A DNA stretch of 64,000 nt from Anthostomella pinea. Lineage: Eukaryota; Ascomycota; Sordariomycetes; Xylariales; Xylariaceae. Position numbers and translations under genes: made by a program. This document shows positions 56,571 to 64,000 of this stretch, in pieces (the stretch's first letter is position 1; every line of letters begins with the position of its first letter). The notes under the pieces were generated by a model, which saw nothing but the letters and a program-made list of their open reading frames with translations, was not told the DNA's origin and made no database searches. The stretch covers positions 124,001 through 188,000 of the forward strand of contig CAUWAG010000010.1 in NCBI GenBank assembly GCA_963556695.1, in the 5' to 3' direction.

Positions 56571-56964
56571 ATAAGTATAAGAATTAAAGTCACGTCAAAC
56601 GACAATATATTATTAATAACTGAAAATTAATTTAAAGATACTTTATAAAAAGTTATAATCAGATTTTTAAAAAGTCGATTTTGAATTAACTTTAAAAACT
56701 TAAAGAATGTATTAAGTTTTAATAATTTACTTATAACTTATACTAACCTTACTACGCTAAAGGTTTTTATTATAGTAGTTTTTAGAAAAGCGTTTAAAAA
56801 ATCTATGATGAAATTTTTTTTTACCGTTAAAGAAACGATTATTTGAAAGCGATCAATAATGTAATATAATAGTTTAATTAACGGCTTATTTTAATTACGT
56901 ATTCTTACATCAAAAAAGACTTTAAACCAGATTTATTATACAATATCAACTCGAAGTATTTATA

Positions 56965-57490
56965 TGTGACGAGCCGTCTAACCTATAAGGCTAAAAGGTT
57001 CCATAGTGTTTATGTTCTAAGGTAAGTCAACACAAAAAACGATAGAGGCTTCTGTCAACTAGAAGACACTCAGATGCTGGGGCTTGGTCTGAACTGGGTT
57101 CACTGCGTAGTTGAGTCGTCAGAAGATTTCTCTCACCTTAGAGTTGGCTAAGATGCTTAGATTGATCACTGAGGTAGAGACTGTCTATCTATCTGGTTGA
57201 GAAATGTCTGTCCTTATATATCCAATCTCTCCCTCTCTCCCTCACTGATTAGGTGGCTCACCCTGGATCACCGGTGATCCAAGGTGATCCTGCTCACTGG
57301 ATCACCATGGTGATCCAGTGATCCAAATTCTTAGTCACGTGACCCAGGCTCTGCTGGTCGCGTGATCTGTGTACCGTTGCTCCGTTGCTCCGATCTCTCC
57401 ACTGATCAGCACCCCACTCTCTGGTCAATCTGTTTCCAATCATTCCTTCTAGGTCTGCTATCAGGCCGCACTGTTCGTTGGTTCGTAACA
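56965..57490 (+). repeat. probable solo LTR, family 5, with palindromes
   Basis: 526 bp, TGTGACGAGCCGTCTAACC to GGTTCGTAACA. The flanks TTATA (56960-56964) and TTATT (57491-57495) match at four of five bases. TGTGACG-GCCG is a common start of fungal Ty3/gypsy LTRs. It contains palindromes at 57264-57281 and 57294-57321 built from GGATCACC/GGTGATCC. Confidence 0.7.
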
Positions 57491-57868
57491 TTATTACAAA
57501 CATTAAAACCGATTTTATTTAAAACTTTGTTATTAATGGTAGTAAAAAAGACTTCCGTATTTATACAAGTATAAATATGTTAAAGGCTACGAAATATAGC
57601 GTAATTTCTTCTAACTTAATAAGAATTAAACGAATTTTTTTTTTTTTTTTTAATATTTGCTTTTACGGAAAAGATTTTTCTTATCAAAAACTTCAGCGAG
57701 TATTTTTATGAAATAAAAGGTAGTATTTAAAATAATCGCTTTATTAGCTTTTAAAAAGTTAATCTTATAACTTTAAATATTTTGAAACGCGGGTTTTTTA
57801 TGTAAAAAACTTGAACTAAATTTTTATTTATAATAACGATGTAAACTTAGGTTTAAAAATAACGAAAC

Positions 57869-58072
57869 TGTTGGATCCATGCGATTCCAGACTGCAAACC
57901 ATCTATACCAGGACCCATATGTATGATTAGATAAGATAAGATAGTGGATTGAGAGGGCACTTGGCCAGACCTTCGAGTCCAGCTAGATTTCTCTCAATCC
58001 AACCATCAGCAACATCATGACCTTGACCCCATACTCGAGTATTATGATTGATCGTTCAAGCCTGTTCCAACA
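57869..58072 (-). repeat. solo LTR, family 1, copy 3 (inverted)
   Basis: 204 bp, the reverse of 56367-56570 with few changes, flanked by the perfect duplication GAAAC at 57864-57868 and 58073-58077. Confidence 0.95.
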
Positions 58073-58651
58073 GAAACTAATAAATGATAAATATTTTTAA
58101 ACATTTAAGCTTTTTAAAAGGCTATAATATTATTAAATAAACTGAAAATTTTATTTATCTTTCAACACCGCTACTTACATTATCTTAAAAAATAACAGTT
58201 AATATAAACTATTAAGATACTTATGATGATTTTTTTAAACCTTGAAAATATTGTAAATCCCTTTTATAAGGCTTATAACGAAATAAAGGCTTAAAAGATC
58301 GATTTCAAAGACTTTTAAAAGCGTATGAAATATGTTAATAAAATCTTTTAAGCTGATTTAAACGAGTTAAAGTTTGTTATAATCGACGGCTATAAGTATT
58401 TATTTTCTTTACGGATGATAATAGCCTTTTTAAAAGTTTTTAAGCTTACAAAAAAGATTAAATATTTTTTTTTAAAGTAAGTAAATCACGTTTAAATAAG
58501 CGGTACTTAAAAGTTGAAGTTTTAATAGAACCGGATTTATTCGAAAAGTTAGTACTTTACGTTTCAATAGTGGTAAAAAGTTTAATATGAAACGAATAAA
58601 GGCTTTTTATTTTATTCAAGTTATTATTTTAATCTTTTTTATACCTGCTAA

Positions 58652-58826
58652 TGCCAGATTTGAGCCAATTGTGAGAGTGAAGTGTGTGTGTGTATATTCT
58701 ATTTGTCTGGAGTGTCCTTGTGCGACCGTGGCAGTTTTGTGCCAGAGAAGGCTGGATCGGGACGGAACAACTAGGTTCCAGTGTCTATCTATCAAGGTGC
58801 CTTCTAGGCTCATCTTTAATCCAACA
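58652..58826 (-). repeat. solo LTR, family 2, copy 2 (inverted)
   Basis: 175 bp, the diverged reverse complement of 53586-53762, with the perfect duplication GCTAA at 58647-58651 and 58827-58831. Confidence 0.9.
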
Positions 58827-59477
58827 GCTAACTAGTATTAAAACGGCGCCGTCGAGCGCGAAATCGGCTTCTTTTAAAAAGAATCGCGCGTTATAATAAA
58901 ATATACGCGTACCTTTACGATTTGATTAAATAAAATTACATAATTATGACGGTTATAAATAACCGAACGAAATCGTTGACCTTTAAAATCATAACCTTTA
59001 AAAACTAATATTATTTTAATTTTTAATCTTTTTTAGAAGTATAAGCTTAATTAGGCTTATTTTCGTATTCTTAAAAGTCGTTATTACGTATATATTAACG
59101 CTTAATTTTATATAGAAGCTAAAAAATAGAAATAAATAAGTAAGAATAATATTATTAAGTTATAAAAGTGTATATAATTACGTCGTCTGATTGATTGAAA
59201 AAGGGGTTTAAAGACTTTTTACGTTATTATTATAAAAATATGGTTTCAACGGCTTTTGAAGATTTCATAAACTTTATATTTTTTTAGTCGATGTGAAAAC
59301 GTCGTTAAAAAAGATCTTTTCTTCAAAAGAAAAAAAAAGTTTAAAAAAACCGCTTAAAGTAAAAGATCGTAAAATATTTCATTAATAAGGTTTGGTTAAA
59401 ACACTTTAACGTTTTAAAAACGTTTTAAAACGCTTTTTAAAAGGTAAAAATACCGATTCAAAGGTAAATAGCCTTTA

Positions 59478-59770
59478 TGTCACGATTCCGTAAATGTATT
59501 GCAAGGATACAAGGACCCTTATTAACTATCGACGTATAACGAACTCTGGTTGAAGGAAAAGAAAGATCTGGAGATGGACCCGAATTGGTGGGCAGCTAGA
59601 TGTGGGCAGTCGTCTCCCACCAGACCCACCTTGGCATAGATCAAATTGCCAGATCAATGGATGGGCGAATCTTTGTGCTTTAGTGTGTATTTAGTACTAG
59701 ATTTGGTCCCCAGATCCGATAGACGATTACACAAGCAAATCACCCCAACATTGGACCGTAAATTGTGACA
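59478..59770 (+). repeat. LTR-like sequence related to family 4, no target duplication
   Basis: 293 bp starting TGTCACGATTCCGTAAATG and ending TAAATTGTGACA, with TGTCAC/GTGACA inverted ends. It shares start pattern and an internal TGGTGGGCAGCTAGAT motif with 26502-26747. Flanks (CTTTA, ATATG) do not match, as expected after recombination between two insertions. Confidence 0.65.
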
Positions 59771-60060
59771 ATATGAAATAAAAGCGTTTTCTAAAACTAT
59801 GTTTTTAATAAATAGTAAATAATATTTAAATAAAGACCCGTTTTATATTACATCTTTATTAGTTATTATATTTCTTTTATATTATTCTTTACTTATAACA
59901 TATCTTCATAAATTAAGATATACTTACTTTAAATAATTCATATTATTATAAAACATTATTTTAATAATTATTCAAAACGGCATTTAATGCCTTATTATTA
60001 TTTATTAACTACTTTAACCCTTTTCTTTAACCACGATGATTAATCCTTTAAAGTGGGTAA

Positions 60061-61734
60061 TGTGACAAGGGGCTGTCTTAGCCGTACATCACAACTTGGT
60101 GCGGAATACCAGTCAAGGGGCACAAGGGGATAGCTTTCCAACGTCCTGCGCCCAGGCGTGGAGTACCTAATCGTGGGGAAATGGTTCGCGGTGGGGCACA
60201 TCACCCTTGAGCCAACGGTTATGCACCATCAGCGGTAAGAGCTGTAAGTGCTTCCTAGCTAGTAAGGAAATCACATGTGAATGCGCTCGCGAGGGCCGTA
60301 ATGTATACTCTCACGGTGTCACTGCTTACTCCGACAGTTTCTCTTTAAAAACTGGCCGTCTCAGGCACTCAGCCATAGTACCATCAGTTTGCTACATCGC
60401 CTACTACGATCGAGGTACTGTTTCTGTCTCCGAGAAATAATCTGTTTCCAATCCAAGTGAAGCCATCCACGGCGCCACCAGGGCCTTTAGGGAGGTAGCC
60501 ACGACGAGGTTGGCGCAGAGGTTCGCGGCAAGACTGCTCGAGGCTGTCTAAAAGAGGGATAGCGCAGGCAAGCGACCTTCTGTTGATGAAATCGTTTTCA
60601 GAGCTCAGTCATTTATCTGATTACTTCGATCCCATTTGCATTGCAAGTAATACGTGTGATAGGAAGAGGTACCTACCATTTGGTGCAACTTGTACCTGGA
60701 AGGGTTTACCTAATTTCCAAAACGGAATCAGGCCTATTGCAAATAGGAGACCGTCAGATTAGACATTCCGGCGAGGTCTCCCATGTGACATAACCGAAAC
60801 CGTACTGTACCTAATTCTTGGTGACCTCCGGTCGCACAAGCAAGCCCCTCCACGTGGACATCACCTACGGGAAAATCGGGGCTTCAGAAAGTAAATGCAA
60901 CATGTGTGTGATTAGCGGAGAGAGCCCCAGGGGGCAGCTGCAGCCCTATGCCTCCCTTATTAGCCCCTCAAGGTGGCAGCGCGGTCAGGGGGCAACCGGC
61001 GCTCCGAGGCCCCCTATTCTTCCTTGCTTGCGTCTAATGCCAGGGGCACGAGAATAGGGGCTTGAGCAGCTGCCCTCCAAGGTCCCCACTTCAACCTGCC
61101 CTCTACACTCGGGGCCTACACTCAAGACAGCGCGAAGAGTCCGTGTGGTCTCTCTCATACTGGAGGAACGACAGGAAAACTGGGTCAACGGTGATTGAAG
61201 CCCTGACGAGTGGTCGAATTCGCACTCTTGTCGCCATGACAAACTTTAAATGGTCCACTAAGTGATCAACATTGTCTGGTTACATGTACACCCCGCCACT
61301 ACCAACCACTCCTTTTGCCAACACTAGGTAATGATATGAGTGGCTTTAACAGAGGGACAAATGGGTCTTACTGACTTAGGAGGTACGATAGAATAGCCGT
61401 GAATAGGTTTTATTCAAACATTGCAAGAGGTATAGCATAAACTCGACATGGTTCTCGCGTAGTCCGACGTCGGGGGAAGCTCCCATTTCTTGCTCGCGTC
61501 CAAGTGCTCCTCGACAGGGCCTTATCTATGCCGAACGACGCTCCTCGGTTGTGACTCTAAGTACATGTGTCAAAAACCATATACCTTGACGGACGACGGA
61601 CCTTCGGCCACAATAAACTAGGTCTGCTCTGGTTGCCAGCCCGACCTACCTCTACCAGAGCTCTCCAATACCGACTCTGACGAGCACCGAAGAGGCTCAA
61701 CTCTTCCGCGACTATCAACGTCTCAGTCGCTAAA
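60061..61734. other. normal-GC stretch without recognised gene
   Basis: The block changes abruptly from AT-rich to normal GC at about 60061 (TGTGACAAGGGGCTG). No frame here looks like protein and no RNA gene was recognised. It could be the body or flank of a further repeat; no partner copy is in the window. Confidence 0.4.
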
Positions 61735-64000
61735 ATGTCTAGCACGTCCAGAAGAGACCGTGCTTTTGCGGCATTCTACCAATCTTCATCAGAGCAAACC
61801 AACAGGATCGCTCGCTGCATCAATAAGCTACTCATGGGAGATGTTGTTGACGAACTGATAGCAGCCCACGATGATCTTACCACGGCTCTCCGATTCTTGG
61901 AGTCAGAGGTTGGTTCATCTGGTTTACCACCAGCGATCGCAGAAGCTTCTCGACAGCTCTGCGAGTTGTCTGGCGTTTGGCGAGCGGCAATGCCTGGCTT
62001 CGAAATAGAGTTGCTATTGTCCATCAATGGCAATATGGAGAAATGGGAGGATCCATTTCGTTTGGTCCCAACATTCGACTCAGGTAGCCTGCCCTTAACA
62101 GCGCAACCACCATCCTCGGCCCAAGAAGAGCGAGGACTACAATTTCCGCCTACCGCAGACTACCTAGCGGTCATGAGTCCCAAAGGTCCACCGAAAGAGG
62201 ATCACCAGCATACCACAGCATATCCCCAGCAACAGAGTCGCACTACCAACAATTCCGCCAGTAGCAATCCAAACCCCACCCATTCATGGGAAACGCAGGT
62301 GGGCACGGAAGAGGCTATTGAAGAGTAAGGAGCTGCATCTTCACCTGTTACTCTTGCCAGTTCTTCCGGATGCCCTCTAGTCGCCATACGAAGAACGCAC
62401 AAAGACCCCTGACATGCGCAGCTACTGAGCAATTGACCGCCACTCCTCCCATTCTCAGTTTTGCCGAAATCACGTCCCAGGGTGAGTCACGCACCAACCG
62501 TACAAACCGTGATTGAAGACTATTAACGCCGGCAGCAACCAGGTTGATCGAAAATGCCTCCATCACCAGTTCTGCCTTCCACGCCCCTCAAGGTGAGTTG
62601 GACACAAACCTCTTCACGACGGCAGCGGCCGAGTTGATTGCAAATGACTCCATCGCCGGTCCTACCAGTCACGCCCCTCATGGTGAGTTGATGCTCCCAT
62701 GGTGAGAAGAGTGCTCAACGGCTCCTAACACGTAGCATCGGCAGCAACTGGGGAACTGACCTCGAATGCGTTAAAACAACACATGGAAGGAATCCGTAAG
62801 TGAATACAGAATGTTAGGAAGATTCGGGCCCTAACAACCTCGCACCTACATGTGAAACGGCAAATTCCTGTGTTCTCTCCTGTTAGTAATGGAAGCAACT
62901 AACCATGTCAAGCAGAGTATGATGGGTCCCCAACTAAGCAGGGCAGTGACCAACACGAGCAAAACGAGCAGTACGAGCGCCACGACCCAAACGCGGGAGA
63001 CGACGAGGACGAGCAGGGCACAACACGACAGAAGGGATTATTTTATCCCCTTGGACATGGTAACAACCATACAGGTACCGATAACGGTAATGCTCGCACT
63101 GATCATGCTTGTATAGACGGCGAATTTGATGAGACAAAACCCTACGTCCGCGACGCCGACATAGACCGAAGCACCGCAAGCATGACTCTTTCTGATCGGA
63201 GGTCTGCCGAAAGCCGAGATCACAGAAACTATGAGCTGTATAATACTCCAGTCGCCGAAGTCGGCATACAGTTAGCGACCAGACCGGAACCTCACATGGA
63301 TCAGAACAGTTTCCCTATGTCCGCCTTGCCACTCGACAGAGGGGATCCCCGCGCTGCGGAATCCGATATGCCAGGTCGTCTGAAAAGAGAACGCCCTAGC
63401 ACTTTGGGCTTGGAGGAAGCAGAGGCAGGACCTTCCGGGCGGCGTAAACGTCCGAAGGCATATGCAAGGGCTTATGTAAAAAGAACTCACGCACCGCGAT
63501 CACCAATGCTTTCATATCACCTCCTGCCATGGACAGCCGCTAACCTGATGTAGGATGAGCATTTCAGAGGCTTCATAAGTAAAGACTTGGTCCTTGAGAA
63601 TGAATGGGCTCACGAGCCCATTGGCTCTGTTGTCAACAAGCCCATGTATTTCGTTTTGGGAGCAGCCCGGTACCCAAGTGGTGGAATGAGTGGGAGTCCA
63701 ACTCGAAGCCGCAATCGGGTTCATGGCCATCAGCGGTAATCCAGAAGGAGTTCAGCATTCTCGAGGAGGTTTCTGCCCAGGTAAGGGCAATAGCTCGCAG
63801 GTTTGCGATCGTCGGTAAGTGCATAGGTGGCCCTCTGCTTGTTGCCGCTTCTGCTTTGTGACCCTGACAGTAGCTGACAGTAGCTGACATGAAGGTTCTC
63901 CTCGTTATTATGGTCACCGGTGCTGACAATGCTTGGGCTCGTGAGCACAACATTGCAAGCTTAGAAGCACTCCAAACGAAAGACCCTCCCCGCGGGCTCC
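61735..64000 (+). pseudogene. accessory gene B: module shared with gene A; frameshift; runs off window
   Basis: Exons 61735-62298, 62361-62481, 62536-62682, 62745-62795, 62916-63475 and 63554-63814, then probably from 63884 to the edge. Phases agree across all introns up to 63554. Exon 6 is one base short: the frame changes near 63632-63643 (after PIGSVV, before HVFRFG). Residues 1-115 are helical (CINKLLMGDVVDELIAAHDD), exons 2-4 encode repeated Ala-rich units (AATEQLTATPP, AATRLIENASI, AAAELIANDSI, AATGELTSNAL), and exon 5 is acidic, then basic (GRRKRPK). The C-terminal module LVLENEWAHEPI, HVFRFG, WWNEWESNSKP, ARRFAIV, GADNAWAREHN matches gene A. Function unknown. Confidence 0.65.
62418..62795 (+). 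repeat. tandem exon/intron units in gene B
   Basis: Four imperfect units start at 62418, 62532, 62622 and 62741 with GCAGC-AC/GCC. Three of them carry GTGAGT at the same relative place (62482, 62593, 62683) and the fourth ends at GTAAGT (62796). Between CAG and GT(G/A)AGT each unit is 60, 57, 57 and 51 nt, all multiples of three, with phase-1 boundaries. Confidence 0.65.

Larger units (their letters stand above)
53768..60060. other. RIP-like AT-rich block
   Basis: About 6.3 kb of TTAAA/TATAA-rich sequence with no open frame longer than chance, interrupted by sharply bounded normal-GC islands that are mostly solo LTRs. The composition and lack of coding fit heavily RIP-mutated transposon DNA. 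No centromere or telomere signature was recognised. Confidence 0.75.

Noticed and set aside
60061..60240. TGTGACA start at a composition boundary as another LTR
   Set aside because: No matching end or target duplication could be found.

Overview
The window looks like nuclear DNA of a filamentous ascomycete (Pezizomycotina). Genes carry many short introns (about 45-110 nt) with GTRNGT donors, CTAAC-like branch points and YAG acceptors. The recognisable proteins are typical of these fungi: DUF5923/DUF4449 lipid-binding-like protein, 2EXR protein, berberine-bridge-type FAD oxidase, DHA1 transporter, App1, EB1, Drs1. Sharply bounded AT-rich blocks have the look of repeat-induced point mutation (RIP). 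I cannot fix the class or genus.

Layout. 1-13 kb: a partial gene leaving on the left edge, an aquaporin 3'-end relic, a small spliced membrane protein, a 1019-residue repeat-containing protein, a three-exon alpha/beta hydrolase and an 844-residue DUF5923/DUF4449 protein. 13-16.4 kb is empty. 16.4-22.9 kb holds a secreted FAD oxidase and a secreted type-B carboxylesterase with a doubtful small gene between. 23,475-28,000 is a decayed DNA transposon of TA-target type with 65-bp inverted ends, carrying three later insertions: two solo LTRs and an intact 1,860-bp pogo/Fot1-like element. 28.5-35 kb holds a hypothetical regulator-like gene, an MFS drug transporter and a kinase-like gene with one frameshift. 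35.6-49.3 kb is the conserved core: Drs1 helicase, App1 phosphatase, a 2EXR protein, EB1, a chromodomain protein and a PAM2-motif membrane protein with one frameshift. 50.2-64 kb is an accessory stretch. Two genes there (51.5-53.2 kb, and 61.7 kb to the right edge) share a C-terminal module and are each broken by one lesion. They flank about 6 kb of RIP-like AT-rich DNA studded with solo LTRs.

Main results. (1) At least five short LTR-like families, most copies with their own perfect 5-bp target duplication, survive as normal-GC islands inside mutated DNA. (2) A previously unlabelled pair of degenerate paralogues, whose exon phases let complete or near-complete models be built. (3) A protein combining two PAM2 (Pab1-binding) motifs with a C-terminal membrane segment. 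(4) An FAD oxidase that lacks the covalent-flavin histidine. No secondary-metabolite cluster, CRISPR array, rRNA or convincing tRNA was seen.

Gene models were built by hand from splice signals and reading-phase consistency. No database search was possible, so family names rest on motif recognition.
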